Shown here in pieces: positions 18,282 to 27,623 of a DNA stretch of 60,163 nt. Both the position numbers and the translations under genes were made by a program. The number at the start of each line of letters is the position of its first letter. Within the stretch, counting starts at the first letter, position 1. The notes under the pieces were generated by a model that made no database searches, was not told the origin of the DNA, and was given only the letters and a program-made list of their open reading frames with translations. The stretch lies in contig DASYHY010000037.1 in NCBI GenBank assembly GCA_036252795.1, forward strand, positions 1 to 60,163, read 5' to 3'. The stretch comes from Aurantimonas sp036252795. Its GTDB lineage: Bacteria > Pseudomonadota > Alphaproteobacteria > Rhizobiales > Rhizobiaceae.

Positions 18282-18848
18282 CTAGTCCGGCGGTATCCGT
18301 CCCGCGACGCTGATCTCGCCGTCGGATCCGAGGGTCACCAGCACGATTTCGCCGGAGGCCGGGAAGATGTCGGTGAGCGCGGTGATGTTCACCTGATGGG
18401 TGACCATGACGGCCTTCCGGCCTTCTGCGTCCAGCGCGGCGAGCCGTGCCTTCAGCGCCTCGGTCTGGCCGGCGGCCGCCTGGCGATCGCGGAAGAACGA
18501 GTCGAACGCCGGCTCTGGCGTCACCGGTGCGATGCCCAGCAGTTCGGCGGTCTCGCTGGAACGGCACCAGCGGCTGGTCAGGACGACATCCACCTCGATG
18601 CCGTTGCCGCGCAGGCGCTCGCCGATCCGTCGCGCCTGGACCCGCCCCTCGTCCGAGAGGATGCGCTGCGTCGCACAGTCGCCGAGCGCAAAGCCGGCCG
18701 GGTCGCCCGTGCCCGGCGCCAGCGCGTGGCGCATCATGAGGTGCGTGCCCGGCGCCCTCGCCTGCTGCCAGGCGTCCTGGGCCGCGGCCGGCAGCGCCGC
18801 GAAGAGCAGCGAGGCGATGAGGAAGAGGCGGGTGAGATGTGTCGGCAT
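18282..18848 (-). CDS. Secreted histidine phosphatase family protein
   Basis: 188 residues from the ATG at 18848; the in-frame start at 18875 only adds nine polar residues before the signal peptide MPTHLTRLFLIASLLFAALPAAAQ. The catalytic motif is MMRHALAPG (H41), so the usual RHG is RHA, as in several periplasmic members. A second arginine appears in TSRWCRSSETA and the second histidine in VMVTHQVNI. Probably a periplasmic phosphatase of unknown substrate. It converges with prpE, leaving only a 4-nt gap. Confidence 0.82.
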   Translation of the reverse strand: MPTHLTRLFLIASLLFAALPAAAQDAWQQARAPGTHLMMRHALAPGTGDPAGFALGDCATQRILSDEGRVQARRIGERLRGNGIEVDVVLTSRWCRSSETAELLGIAPVTPEPAFDSFFRDRQAAAGQTEALKARLAALDAEGRKAVMVTHQVNITALTDIFPASGEIVLVTLGSDGEISVAGRIPPD

Positions 18849-19046
18849 GAGGGGCTCCGGCTTCTGACGCCACACGCTACCTCGGCGCCGGGAGGCTCCA
18901 CGCCAGCCCCTCCTCCCGACACGAGCGCGTGAGCGCCACTCGGGCGCAACGACAGCGCCGGCCGACAGGCCTCGCCAGAGGAGAGTTTCGCTCGTCGGCG
19001 TTTCCGGCTAGAAGCCGCCCGCACGCCACCAGCAGGGCAGACCTTG

Positions 19047-19943
19047 ATGACCCAAGCCTCCACCGACAACGGCGAAACCCGCGCGCGGGTGCTGGCCGAG
19101 GCCCTGCCCTTCATGCAGGCCTACGAGAACAAGACCGTCGTGGTGAAATATGGCGGCCACGCGATGGGCGATGCCGAGCTCGGACAGGCTTTCGCCCGCG
19201 ACATCGCGCTGCTCAAGCAATCGGGCATCAACCCGATCGTCGTGCATGGCGGCGGCCCGCAGATCGGCCGCATGCTCTCGCAGATGGGCATCGAGTCGCG
19301 CTTCGAGGGCGGCCTGCGCGTCACCGACGAGGAGACCGTGAAGATCGTCGAGATGGTCCTCGCCGGCTCGATCAACAAGGAGATCGTCGCGCTGATCAAT
19401 GCCGAGGGCGAATGGGCGATCGGCCTCTGCGGCAAGGACGGCAACATGGTCTTCGCCGAGAAGGCCCGCAAGACCGTCGTCGACCCGGACTCAAACATCG
19501 AGCGGGTGCTCGATCTCGGCTTCGTCGGCGAACCAGTCGAGGTCGACCGCACGCTGCTCGACCTCTTGGCCCGCTCCGAGATGATCCCGGTCATCGCGCC
19601 CGTTGCGCCGGGACGGGACGGGGCGACCTACAACATCAACGCGGACACGTTCGCGGGCGCCATCGCGGGCGCGCTGCAGGCGTCGCGGCTGCTCTTCCTC
19701 ACCGACGTTCCGGGCGTCCTCGACCGCAACGGCCAGCTGATCAAGGAACTGTCGGTCGCCGAGGCGCGCAGCCTGATCCGCGACGGCACGATCTCCGGCG
19801 GGATGATCCCGAAGGTCGAGACCTGCATCGAGGCGATCGATCGCGGCGTCGACGGGGTGGTCATCCTCAACGGCAAGACCCGCCACTCGGTCCTGCTCGA
19901 ATTGCTGACCGAGCACGGCGCCGGCACGCTGATCGTCCGCTGA
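19047..19943 (+). CDS. argB: Acetylglutamate kinase
   Basis: Second step of arginine biosynthesis: phosphorylates N-acetyl-L-glutamate. 298 residues from the ATG at 19047; a TTG directly before it (19044) is in frame but less likely. Amino-acid-kinase motifs are clear: VVVKYGGHAMGD near the N-terminus, PIVVHGGGPQIG and the C-terminal VDGVVILNGKTRHSVLLELL. Length and sequence match alphaproteobacterial ArgB. In several Hyphomicrobiales a HAD nucleotidase gene follows argB closely, as here, but an exporter gene on the other strand intervenes. Confidence 0.96.
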   Translation: MTQASTDNGETRARVLAEALPFMQAYENKTVVVKYGGHAMGDAELGQAFARDIALLKQSGINPIVVHGGGPQIGRMLSQMGIESRFEGGLRVTDEETVKIVEMVLAGSINKEIVALINAEGEWAIGLCGKDGNMVFAEKARKTVVDPDSNIERVLDLGFVGEPVEVDRTLLDLLARSEMIPVIAPVAPGRDGATYNINADTFAGAIAGALQASRLLFLTDVPGVLDRNGQLIKELSVAEARSLIRDGTISGGMIPKVETCIEAIDRGVDGVVILNGKTRHSVLLELLTEHGAGTLIVR

Positions 19944-19946
19944 ACG

Positions 19947-20849
19947 TCAGGTCGCCGCGCCGAGCAGCGTCAGGATCGAGGCCGCGATGACCAGGCAGCC
20001 GACCAGTTCGAGCCGGGCGATCTTCTCGCGGAACCAGAACACCGACGAGGCGAAGGTGAAGACCAGCTCGATCTGGCCAAGCGCCCGGACATAGGCGACC
20101 TTCTCCAGCGTCATCGCCGTGAACCAGCCGGCGGAACCCGCCACGCCGACGAGGCCGACGAGCAGCGCCGGCCGCCACGCCCGCGCGACGGCGGCAAGCT
20201 CCGCCCGATCGCGCAGCATCATCCATGCCAGCATGGCCAGTGTCTGCACGCCGGTGGCGAAGACCAAGGTTGTCGCCGCCCGGACCAGCACCCCGCCGTC
20301 CTCCAGCGACAGCGAGGCGCCGCGGAAGCAGACCGCCGAGATGCCGAACAGCGCGCCGGAGAGAATGCCGATCCCCGCTTCGCGCGAGAAGAGCGCCTTG
20401 CCGATCCGCTGCGTTCCTCGCCCGGCGATGGAGATGAGCGCGACGCCGAACGCCCCGGCCAGGATCGCCGCGAAGGCCAGCCACGTCACGCTCTCGCCGA
20501 GGATGAGCAGGCCGAAGACCGCGGCCTGTACCGGCTCGGTCTTCGAATAGGCGGTGCCTACCATGAAGTTGCGGAAGGCGAAGAGATAGACGAGCAGGAA
20601 GGTGGCGAGGATCTGCGCGATCCCGCCGACCACGACGGCGAGGGCGAAGGCAGGCGTGAGCGTCGGCAACGGGACGCCGGCTGCGGTCTGCAGCACCAAG
20701 AGATAGAGGACGGCGAAGGGGAAGCCGAAGCCGAAGCGCGCGAAGGTCGCACCGGTCGAGCCCATGCGCCCCTTCAGCTGTCGCTGCAGACTGGACCGCA
20801 GGTTTTGCAGGAAGGCGGCGGCAATGGTAATGGGAATCCAGAGCGGCAC
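19947..20849 (-). CDS. DMT-superfamily (EamA-type) membrane transporter
   Basis: 300 residues made of two similar halves with about ten hydrophobic helices in all, the drug/metabolite transporter layout. Recognisable pieces include YLFAFRNFMVGTAYSKTEPVQAA and, in the second half, MTLEKVAYVRALGQIELVFTF, which resemble conserved EamA segments. Likely an inner-membrane exporter of a small metabolite; substrate unknown. It converges with argB with a 3-nt gap and is divergent from the HAD nucleotidase. Confidence 0.85.
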   Translation of the reverse strand: MPLWIPITIAAAFLQNLRSSLQRQLKGRMGSTGATFARFGFGFPFAVLYLLVLQTAAGVPLPTLTPAFALAVVVGGIAQILATFLLVYLFAFRNFMVGTAYSKTEPVQAAVFGLLILGESVTWLAFAAILAGAFGVALISIAGRGTQRIGKALFSREAGIGILSGALFGISAVCFRGASLSLEDGGVLVRAATTLVFATGVQTLAMLAWMMLRDRAELAAVARAWRPALLVGLVGVAGSAGWFTAMTLEKVAYVRALGQIELVFTFASSVFWFREKIARLELVGCLVIAASILTLLGAAT

Positions 20850-20939
20850 GTTGAATCCGTCAGCTTTGCTTCAGGCTTCCGCTCCACCATTCCGCGGCGC
20901 TTGGCAAGCCTCGCACAGCTTCCGACCCTCCGGATCCCC

Positions 20940-21659
20940 ATGACCATGCAAACGACCATCCGCCAGACGGCCGAGGCAACGCCTCAGGATTTTGCGCATG
21001 TGCGCGACTGGGTGTTCGACCTCGACAACACGCTGTACCCGCGACACACGAACCTGTTCTCGCAGATCGACCTCAGGATGACGGACTTCGTCGCCGACTT
21101 CCTGTCGCTGCCGCCGGACGAGGCGCGGGTGCTGCAGAAGGACTTCTACCGGCGCTACGGCACGACCCTGCGCGGACTGATGCTGGAACACGACGTCGAT
21201 CCCGACACCTTCCTGCAATACGTCCACGACATCGATTATTCCTGGCTCGACCCGGACCCGGGTCTCGGAGACGAGATCAAGGCGCTGCCGGGGCGCAAGT
21301 TCATCTTCACCAACGGCGACCGCGGCCATGCCGAGCGGGCGGCGCGCCAGCTCGGCATCCTCGACCACTTCGAGGACATCTTCGACCTCGTCGCCGCAGG
21401 GCTCGTGCCGAAGCCGGCGAGCGAGACCTACGACAAGTTCATGGGGCTGCACCGGGTGGATGCGGACCGGGCCGTGATGTTCGAGGATCTGGCGCGCAAT
21501 CTGGAAGTCCCGAAGGCGCTCGGCATGCGCACGGTGCTGATCGTCCCGAACAATCTCCAGGAAACGTTCGGCGAGATCTGGGAACACGAGGGACGGCAGG
21601 GGGAGCACATCGACTACGTGACCGACGACCTCAAGACCTTCCTGCGCTCCATCCGCTGA
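20940..21659 (+). CDS. HAD-superfamily pyrimidine 5'-nucleotidase
   Basis: 239 residues from the ATG at 20940 (MTMQTTIRQ); an upstream extension to 20805 overlaps the divergent exporter's start and has no HAD-like sequence. HAD motifs: DLDNTLYP (nucleophile and acid aspartates), FTNGDRGHAERA (motif II), KPASETYDKF (lysine) and MFEDLARNLEVPKALGM (motif III). The sequence matches the SDT1/pyrimidine 5'-nucleotidase group that often lies next to argB in Hyphomicrobiales. Probably dephosphorylates pyrimidine nucleoside monophosphates. Confidence 0.88.
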   Translation: MTMQTTIRQTAEATPQDFAHVRDWVFDLDNTLYPRHTNLFSQIDLRMTDFVADFLSLPPDEARVLQKDFYRRYGTTLRGLMLEHDVDPDTFLQYVHDIDYSWLDPDPGLGDEIKALPGRKFIFTNGDRGHAERAARQLGILDHFEDIFDLVAAGLVPKPASETYDKFMGLHRVDADRAVMFEDLARNLEVPKALGMRTVLIVPNNLQETFGEIWEHEGRQGEHIDYVTDDLKTFLRSIR

Positions 21660-21701
21660 CGCTGAGCGCGGGAGGCGGCGGCAGCCAGGCGGCGGCGCCG
21701 A

Positions 21702-22007
21702 TCAGTCGTCGAGCAGCGAGCGTCCCTTGCGCGCCAGGCCGCCGCCCGTTTCGCCAGCGGTAGCGGCCTCGTCCGGCTTCACGGCGGTGTCGCCCTGAGT
21801 GCCGCCATTCTGCTCCAAGATCGACGCCATCTGCTCCTTGTCGTTCGGAGCCTGACCGGCATTTGCGCTCTCTCGCTCGCGCCGGCTTTCGGCGTCGCTG
21901 TCGCTGCGCCCCGACGGACGTTGCGTCTCGTCGAGCGCAATATGTTGCGGCGTGTCCTTGTCCTGCTGGCCGCGCATCAGTTTCGGGTCGGGACTGTTAT
22001 CCGACAT
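21702..22007 (-). CDS. Small charged hypothetical protein
   Basis: 101 residues from the ATG at 22007, with GGAG about 9 nt before it. The sequence is highly polar (MSDNSPDPKLMRGQQDKDT..., many D, E, R, Q, S) and is likely to be unstructured; no signal peptide or membrane segment. A longer frame extending to 23102 lies across the protease gene and is not coding. I do not recognise a family. It lies downstream of the serine protease on the same strand with a 116-nt gap. Confidence 0.6.
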   Translation of the reverse strand: MSDNSPDPKLMRGQQDKDTPQHIALDETQRPSGRSDSDAESRRERESANAGQAPNDKEQMASILEQNGGTQGDTAVKPDEAATAGETGGGLARKGRSLLDD

Positions 22008-22123
22008 GTCAGCACTCCACTCGGGCGAGCCGTCTGCTCGCGTCACCAAGGCAACGGAGCCGGGACCGTGCCGTTCCCGAAGTCCAGAGGAACCACAAAA
22101 GGACGAGCGGCTGGTCGCTTCGT

Positions 22124-23656
22124 TCAGCGGCCGACGCAGATGACCGGGAAGATGGAGCCCTTGACCTCGGCCGTCGCGTCCGGAACGGTTGCCAGTGCCT
22201 CGTCCGGATCGGCGCGGGAGAACGCCACGCCGTTCGCCGCGAGGAAGGCCGTCGCCGCATCGGGACGAATGGCGAAGTTGATCGACTGCGGGATGTCGCC
22301 GGTGGCATCCGCCACTGCGACCGCATTCAGCTTGGCGGTGACGACGCCGACGACGCGGCCGGCCAGATCGACCAGCGGCCCACCGGAATTGCCCGGCTGC
22401 ACCGGCGCCGAAATCTGCATGTAGCGCTCGTCGTTCATCAGGCCGAGCAGCGACGAGACATTGCCCCGCGTGACGTTGAGCGAGTCGGCGAGGATCGAAC
22501 GGAGCGGGAAGCCGAGCGCCAGGATGTCCTCGCCGAGCCGGGGCTTCTCGGCGGCGATTTCCAGCGGTTCGCCGAGGGCCCGATCGACCTTGATCAGGGC
22601 AAGATCGTTCTCGCGATCGACGACAGTCTGCGAGACCACGTCGCTTTCGCCGACGAGCACGGTGGTGCAGGCGTCCACGACATGGGCATTGGTCAGCAGC
22701 CAGCCGTCCCGCGACACGACAAAGCCCGATCCCGCCATGTCGAACGCCAGCGCCGGCGGCTCCTCGCCGGCCGGCGCCTCGCCCGGCACCTCGAAGAGGT
22801 TCGGCTGCTGCCGGTCGACATAGGCCATGGCGTAGCGGGCGTCCGATGCCGCGCCCATGCCTCCTTCGCGCTTGCGAGCCAGCAGCGAGGAGAAGGCGTT
22901 CGGCTCGTTCTCGGCGACGAGCGGCGGCTGCGGCTCGCCGGCGAAGGGCTCGAAGAGGTTCGAAGCGACCACGACATAGGGGCTCATGCGGGCCGCATCG
23001 TCCGCCTCGTAGGAGACGGTGAAGCCGCGCAAATCGCCCGCGCGATCGGCAAAGCGCATGTAGTAGCTCCGGCCGCCTTCCTTGCCGGCGACCGAAAACC
23101 ACGAACCTTCGAACGTCGCATGGGCGACGCTACGGCGGTCGGTCGGCTCGCTCAGCACCTCGAACAGGCCGTCCAGAGTCTGGCCGGTATCGGCGATACG
23201 GACGGTCTCGATCTCGACGCGGTCGTCAGCCGAGCGCCAAACATTGCCTACTTCGGTCACGCCACGATCCTGGGTCAGGCCGAGGGGAAGCGGAAGCCTG
23301 ACGCCGGTCGTGGCGTCGTCCACCAGCATCATGCCGAGGCCCTGCTGCGCGGCGTCCGACAGTTCGACGAGCAGCTTCAGCATCGGCTCGTCGATGATGC
23401 CGGTCGGCGCCATGGCATGACGGGCCTGGAAGTCGCGAATCGCACGCAGCGAGGACGCCCCGACGGTTCCGTCGAAGGGACCGACGTAGTCGCCGGTCCA
23501 CGCCAGACGGGTCTGCAGTCCCTTGCGGAACATCACGTCGGTCTGCTGGTCGTAGGCGGCCGTCAGCTCGGAGGCCTGGGCAGCGGGCGCATGCGAGATC
23601 ACCGGCGTTACCGCCAGTGCCGTCGCTGCTAACAAGATTCTGGCCCCGCGCCACAT
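22124..23656 (-). CDS. Secreted trypsin-like serine protease with peptidoglycan-binding domain
   Basis: 510 residues from the ATG at 23656, preceded by AAGGGGG. Layout: signal peptide 1-29 (cleavage near AQA/SEL), a peptidoglycan-binding-1-type module at about 45-98 (YVGPFDGTVGASSLRAIRDF), a less clear middle region, and a trypsin-like domain from about 305. The catalytic triad is present: H325 in LTNAHVVDAC, D351 in ENDLALIKV, S424 in QPGNSGGPLVD. No PDZ domain follows, unlike DegP. Two late cysteines (C330 and one in the last five residues) could form a disulfide. Likely a periplasmic, wall-associated protease. Confidence 0.88.
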   Translation of the reverse strand: MWRGARILLAATALAVTPVISHAPAAQASELTAAYDQQTDVMFRKGLQTRLAWTGDYVGPFDGTVGASSLRAIRDFQARHAMAPTGIIDEPMLKLLVELSDAAQQGLGMMLVDDATTGVRLPLPLGLTQDRGVTEVGNVWRSADDRVEIETVRIADTGQTLDGLFEVLSEPTDRRSVAHATFEGSWFSVAGKEGGRSYYMRFADRAGDLRGFTVSYEADDAARMSPYVVVASNLFEPFAGEPQPPLVAENEPNAFSSLLARKREGGMGAASDARYAMAYVDRQQPNLFEVPGEAPAGEEPPALAFDMAGSGFVVSRDGWLLTNAHVVDACTTVLVGESDVVSQTVVDRENDLALIKVDRALGEPLEIAAEKPRLGEDILALGFPLRSILADSLNVTRGNVSSLLGLMNDERYMQISAPVQPGNSGGPLVDLAGRVVGVVTAKLNAVAVADATGDIPQSINFAIRPDAATAFLAANGVAFSRADPDEALATVPDATAEVKGSIFPVICVGR

Positions 23657-23817
23657 GTCATCCCCCTTTTGACGAATCGGTGACAGCCAAGTAACGCGGG
23701 CCGCTCCGATTCGATCCCGAGGGGGTTTTACTTTTTCTTAAGACGGTTGCGTGTGCAATTTTCCGTGCAGCGAAAGGCTCACGCGAAGTTGAGCCGCAGC
23801 CGGTGCTTCCGGCTGGT

Positions 23818-24993
23818 CTAGAGCAGCACGCTCTCCTGCGGCAGCGCCTCCGGCCCCGCCGCCTCCTCCCCCAGGCCGAGGCCCTCGATCCGCTCGCCTC
23901 GGCGCATCAGCTTGTCGGTCGAGACCAGGATCTGGTCAATGTCCCGGCCGGCCTGGCCGAAATGGCCCTTCAACGCCGTGACGCGAGCGTCGAGACGGGC
24001 CAGATCGTCGGCCAGAAGCCGCACCTCCCGGTGGATGCGCCCGGCCTCGGCCCGCATCCGCGAGTCCTTCAGCACCGCCTGAACCACCTGGATCGACAGG
24101 AGCAGCAGCGACGGCGACACGATCACCACACGGGCGCGGTGGGCCTTCTGCACCACATCCTCGAAATGCTCGTGGAGATCGGCGAAGATTGCTTCCGACG
24201 GGACGAACAGGAAGGCGGTGTCCTGCGTCTCCCCGGGGATCAGGTATTTCTCCGCGATCGCCTTCACGTGCACGTCCATGTCGCGCCGCATCCGGCTCGC
24301 CGCGAAGGCGCGTGCATCCTCGCCCTCGGCCTGCCTGAGCGCGGAGAACGCCTCGAGCGGAAACTTCGCGTCGATGGCAAGGCCCGGGGCGCCGTTCGGC
24401 ATGCGGATCAGGCAGTCCACCCGCTTGCCGTTGGAGAGCGTCGCCTGGAAGGAATAGGCGGCAGACGGCAGCGCATCGGCGACGATCGCCTGCATGCGCC
24501 CCTCGCCGAAGGCGCCGCGAGACTGCTTGTTGGCGAGGATGTCCTGCAGCCGCACCACCTCGCCGGCGAGACCCCTGATCTCGCCCTGCGCCCGGTCGAT
24601 CACCGCGAGGCGCTCGGCGAGCGCGGAGAGCGACGCCTTGGTGTCGTGCGTCGTCTGCAGGATCGACTGACCGACGCGCGAGGACAGCCCGTCGAAGCGC
24701 TCGGCCAGCGTGCGCGTCAGGTCGGCCTGCCGGGATCCGAAGATCTCCGCCATGGTCTGCATGCGGCCGGTGATCTCGGCCTGGGACTTCAGCACCGCGT
24801 CCAGCCGGTCGGCGGCGTCCGCCTCCCGCTCGGCAGCCTCGGCGGCCCGGCCGGCCAGGCGGGCGGAGCGACGCCACAAGACGAAGAACAGGACGGCGAG
24901 CAGCGCCAGCGCGATTTCGCTCGCCATCACCGGATGACCGAACAGGCTTCCGACCGGGCGGGTGAGGAAATCGGCGAGAGCGGCATTGTCCAT
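23818..24993 (-). CDS. rmuC: DNA recombination protein RmuC
   Basis: 391 residues from the ATG at 24993; a GTG one codon earlier is also possible. An N-terminal membrane helix (residues about 24-42, ALALLAVLFFVLW), then a coiled-coil stretch, then the RmuC domain with SRGAFGEGRMQAIVADALP, LAIDAKFPLEAF and TAFLFVPSEAIFADLHE. RmuC limits inversions at short repeats in E. coli; it is predicted to be a membrane-tethered nuclease-like protein. It is divergent from def. A 6-bp hairpin at 23798-23814, just past the stop, may end transcription. Confidence 0.92.
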   Translation of the reverse strand: MDNAALADFLTRPVGSLFGHPVMASEIALALLAVLFFVLWRRSARLAGRAAEAAEREADAADRLDAVLKSQAEITGRMQTMAEIFGSRQADLTRTLAERFDGLSSRVGQSILQTTHDTKASLSALAERLAVIDRAQGEIRGLAGEVVRLQDILANKQSRGAFGEGRMQAIVADALPSAAYSFQATLSNGKRVDCLIRMPNGAPGLAIDAKFPLEAFSALRQAEGEDARAFAASRMRRDMDVHVKAIAEKYLIPGETQDTAFLFVPSEAIFADLHEHFEDVVQKAHRARVVIVSPSLLLLSIQVVQAVLKDSRMRAEAGRIHREVRLLADDLARLDARVTALKGHFGQAGRDIDQILVSTDKLMRRGERIEGLGLGEEAAGPEALPQESVLL

Positions 24994-25134
24994 CACGCAA
25001 CCCTAGCAGCAATTCGTGAACGAATCGGACCAAAACAGGAACATCTTATGCTGCCAGTAAGATGCCGGCCAGCACCGCGGCTTGCCGGTGCCGGCGCGAT
25101 TGACCGGCCAGTCGCCAGCGACTACCTGAGCGCC

Positions 25135-25650
25135 ATGACGATCCGACCCCTCATCATCCTTCCCGACCCCGTCCTCCGCCAGACGTCGCAGCCGGTCGAG
25201 CGCGTCGATGCGCAGGTCCAGAGCCTCGCCGACGACATGCTGGAGACGATGTACGACGCGCCGGGGATCGGCCTGGCGGCGATCCAGATCGGCGAGCCGC
25301 TGCGGCTCCTCGTCATCGACGTTGCCAAGGAGGACGAGGAAAAGGCGCCGCGAGTCTTCCTCAACCCGGAGATTCTCGCCCGGTCGGACGATCTCAGCGT
25401 CTACGAGGAGGGGTGCCTCTCGATCCCCGACTATTATGCGGAAGTCGAGCGGCCGGCCGAGGTGACGGTCCGCTACCTCGGCCTCGACGGGAAACTCCAC
25501 GAGGAGACGGCGGACAGGATCCTGGCGACCTGCCTCCAGCACGAGATCGACCATCTCAACGGCGTCCTGTTCATCGACCATATCTCCAAGCTGAAGCGCG
25601 ACATGGTGGTGAAGAAGTTCACCAAGGCGGCCCGCAAGGCGACGGCCTGA
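25135..25650 (+). CDS. def: Peptide deformylase
   Basis: Removes the formyl group from the N-terminal methionine of new proteins. 171 residues from the ATG at 25135; the upstream frame to 23803 lies across rmuC and is not coding. All three motifs: GIGLAAIQIG, EGCLSIP with metal ligand C94, and QHEIDHL with H136, catalytic E137 and H140. The next gene, fmt, begins 4 nt after the stop. Confidence 0.97.
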   Translation: MTIRPLIILPDPVLRQTSQPVERVDAQVQSLADDMLETMYDAPGIGLAAIQIGEPLRLLVIDVAKEDEEKAPRVFLNPEILARSDDLSVYEEGCLSIPDYYAEVERPAEVTVRYLGLDGKLHEETADRILATCLQHEIDHLNGVLFIDHISKLKRDMVVKKFTKAARKATA

Positions 25651-25654
25651 GGGC

Positions 25655-26626
25655 ATGACCCTGCGCGTCGGCTTCATGGGCACGCCGGCTTTCGCAGTGC
25701 CGACACTGCAGGCGATCGTCGCCGCCGGCCACGATATTCCCGCCGTCTACACCCAGCCGCCCCGCAAGGCCGGGCGGCGAGGCCTGGCGCTGACGCCGTC
25801 GCCGGTGCAGCGCGAGGCGGAGCGGCTCGGCATCACCGTGCTGAGCCCGGTCAATTTCCGCGACGAGGCGGATGTCGAGGCGTTCAGGCGGCTGGATCTC
25901 GATGTCGGGGTCGTGGTCGCCTACGGCCTGCTCCTGCCCCAAGCTATCCTCGACGCGCCCCGCTTCGGCTGCCTCAACGGCCACGGATCGCTGCTGCCGC
26001 GCTGGCGCGGCGCCGCCCCCATCCAGCGGGCGATCGAGGCCGGCGACGCGGTCACCGGCATGATGGTGATGCTGATGGAGGCGGGTCTCGACACCGGCCC
26101 TGTCGCGCTGGCCGCCGAGACCCCGATCGGCGACACCGACACGGCCGGTGAACTGCACGACCGGCTGGCGGCGATGGCCGCCGACCTCATCGTCGAGGCA
26201 CTGGAAAAGCTAGAGGCGGGCGCGCTGGACTTCGAGCCGCAAACGGCCATCACGGCGCGGACCGGACGCGAGCCGGTCTACGCGCGGAAGCTGGCCAAGT
26301 CCGAGGCGGCGATCGACTTCGGCGGCGACGCCGTGAGCATTGCCCGCAGGATCAATGCCTTCTCGCCGTTTCCCGGCGCCTTCTTCGAGATGGTACTGGG
26401 CGGCGCGAGCGAGCGCGTGAAGATCCTCCGCGCCCGGGCCGAGACGGGATCGGGGCCCATCGGCACGACGCTCGACGACCGGCTGCTCGTCGCCTGCGGA
26501 ACCGGTGCCGTGCGGCTCCTGGAACTGCAACGGCCGGGCGGGCGGCCGATGCCGGCGGAAGAATGGCTGCGGGGCACGCCGGCCGCGGCCGGAACCCGCG
26601 TGCTCGCGGGCGCCGCCGCCGGCTGA
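25655..26626 (+). CDS. fmt: Methionyl-tRNA formyltransferase
   Basis: Formylates initiator Met-tRNA using 10-formyl-THF, the counterpart of the upstream deformylase. 323 residues. Catalytic residues N108, H110 and D146 lie in LNGHGSLLPRWRGAAPIQ and GLDTGPV; the N-terminal RVGFMGTPAFAVPTL is the usual start. The C-terminal OB-like domain follows from about residue 205. It sits 4 nt after def and 88 nt before truA, a common gene order in this group. Confidence 0.97.
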   Translation: MTLRVGFMGTPAFAVPTLQAIVAAGHDIPAVYTQPPRKAGRRGLALTPSPVQREAERLGITVLSPVNFRDEADVEAFRRLDLDVGVVVAYGLLLPQAILDAPRFGCLNGHGSLLPRWRGAAPIQRAIEAGDAVTGMMVMLMEAGLDTGPVALAAETPIGDTDTAGELHDRLAAMAADLIVEALEKLEAGALDFEPQTAITARTGREPVYARKLAKSEAAIDFGGDAVSIARRINAFSPFPGAFFEMVLGGASERVKILRARAETGSGPIGTTLDDRLLVACGTGAVRLLELQRPGGRPMPAEEWLRGTPAAAGTRVLAGAAAG

Positions 26627-26714
26627 CGACGGGACGGTACCGGCAGAGGCCGGAACCATGTAAGGACCGTCTGCCGCGCCGAACCCGAACGATCGCAAGA
26701 GCGCCTCCCGCCCG

Positions 26715-27527
26715 ATGCCCCGATACAAGCTCACCATCGAATACGACGGCACAGGCTATTGCGGCTGGCAGCGCCAGAAGACCGATCCGTCCGTGCAGGA
26801 GGTCGTCGAGCGGGCCGTAACGGGATTCAGCGGCGAGGCCGCGACGCTGTTCGGCGCCGGGCGCACCGATGCCGGCGTGCATGCCACCGGGCAAGTCGCC
26901 CATCTCGACCTCGCCCGCGAATGGCAGACGGACGTGGTGCGCGACGCGCTGAACGCGCATCTGCGCGACGAGCCGGTGGCGATCCTCGCCGTCGAAGAGG
27001 TCGCCGCGGATTTCGACGCCCGGTTCTCGGCGCGGCAGCGCCACTATCTCTACCGCATCTTCAACCGCCGCGCGCCGCCCGCTCTTCTCGCCGGACGGGT
27101 GTGGTGGGCATCGCGCCCGCTCGACGTCGATGCGATGCACGAAGCGGCCCAGCACCTCGTCGGCACGCACAATTTCGATACGTTCCGCTCGGCGCACTGC
27201 CAGGCGAAGAACCCGATCCGCACCCTGGAGAGACTGGATGTCGTCCGCGCGCCCGGCAACGAGATCCACATCCACGCCATGGCGCAGTCCTTCCTGCACA
27301 ACCAGATCCGCTCCTTTGCCGGGACCCTGAAGCTGGTCGGCGAAGGCCGCTGGAGCGAAACGGATCTCCTCGCGGCGCTGGAAGCGCGCGACCGCACCCG
27401 CTGCGGCCCGGTAGCTCCGCCGGACGGGCTGTATCTGACGCAGATCACCTACGGCACGGCGCCGAAACGGACGCTGCCGCCTTATCCGGCGGGCGATTCC
27501 GCCCGTGTCGACGCCAACTTAGGCTGA
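26715..27527 (+). CDS. truA: tRNA pseudouridine(38-40) synthase
   Basis: Converts uridines at positions 38-40 of the tRNA anticodon arm to pseudouridine. 270 residues, starting MPRYKLTIEYDGTGYCGWQRQ, with catalytic D52 in GAGRTDAGVHATGQ. The C-terminal part carries the expected NQIRSFAGTLKLVGEGRW. Last gene of the def-fmt-truA group; a hairpin with a later T-run follows at 27556-27587. Confidence 0.97.
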   Translation: MPRYKLTIEYDGTGYCGWQRQKTDPSVQEVVERAVTGFSGEAATLFGAGRTDAGVHATGQVAHLDLAREWQTDVVRDALNAHLRDEPVAILAVEEVAADFDARFSARQRHYLYRIFNRRAPPALLAGRVWWASRPLDVDAMHEAAQHLVGTHNFDTFRSAHCQAKNPIRTLERLDVVRAPGNEIHIHAMAQSFLHNQIRSFAGTLKLVGEGRWSETDLLAALEARDRTRCGPVAPPDGLYLTQITYGTAPKRTLPPYPAGDSARVDANLG

Positions 27528-27555
27528 TCCTCAGCGAACCCCGCACCCGCCTCCG

Positions 27556-27587
27556 AGGCCGCTTCCGGGCGTCTCGCCCTACGGCCT
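27556..27587 (+). terminator. Possible terminator after truA
   Basis: AGGCCG (27556-27561) pairs with CGGCCT (27582-27587), with a nested GGGC/GCCC stem inside. A TTTTT run comes about 19 nt later at 27606-27610, further away than in a classic terminator, so this is only a candidate end for def-fmt-truA. Confidence 0.35.
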
Positions 27588-27623
27588 GTGCCTCCAGATC
27601 GCCACTTTTTGTCTCTCCAGCGG

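Noticed and set aside
23657..23817. AT-rich stretch upstream of the serine protease as promoter
   Set aside because: TTTTACTTTTTCTTAAG is striking, but no -35/-10 pair with acceptable spacing could be fitted on the reverse strand.
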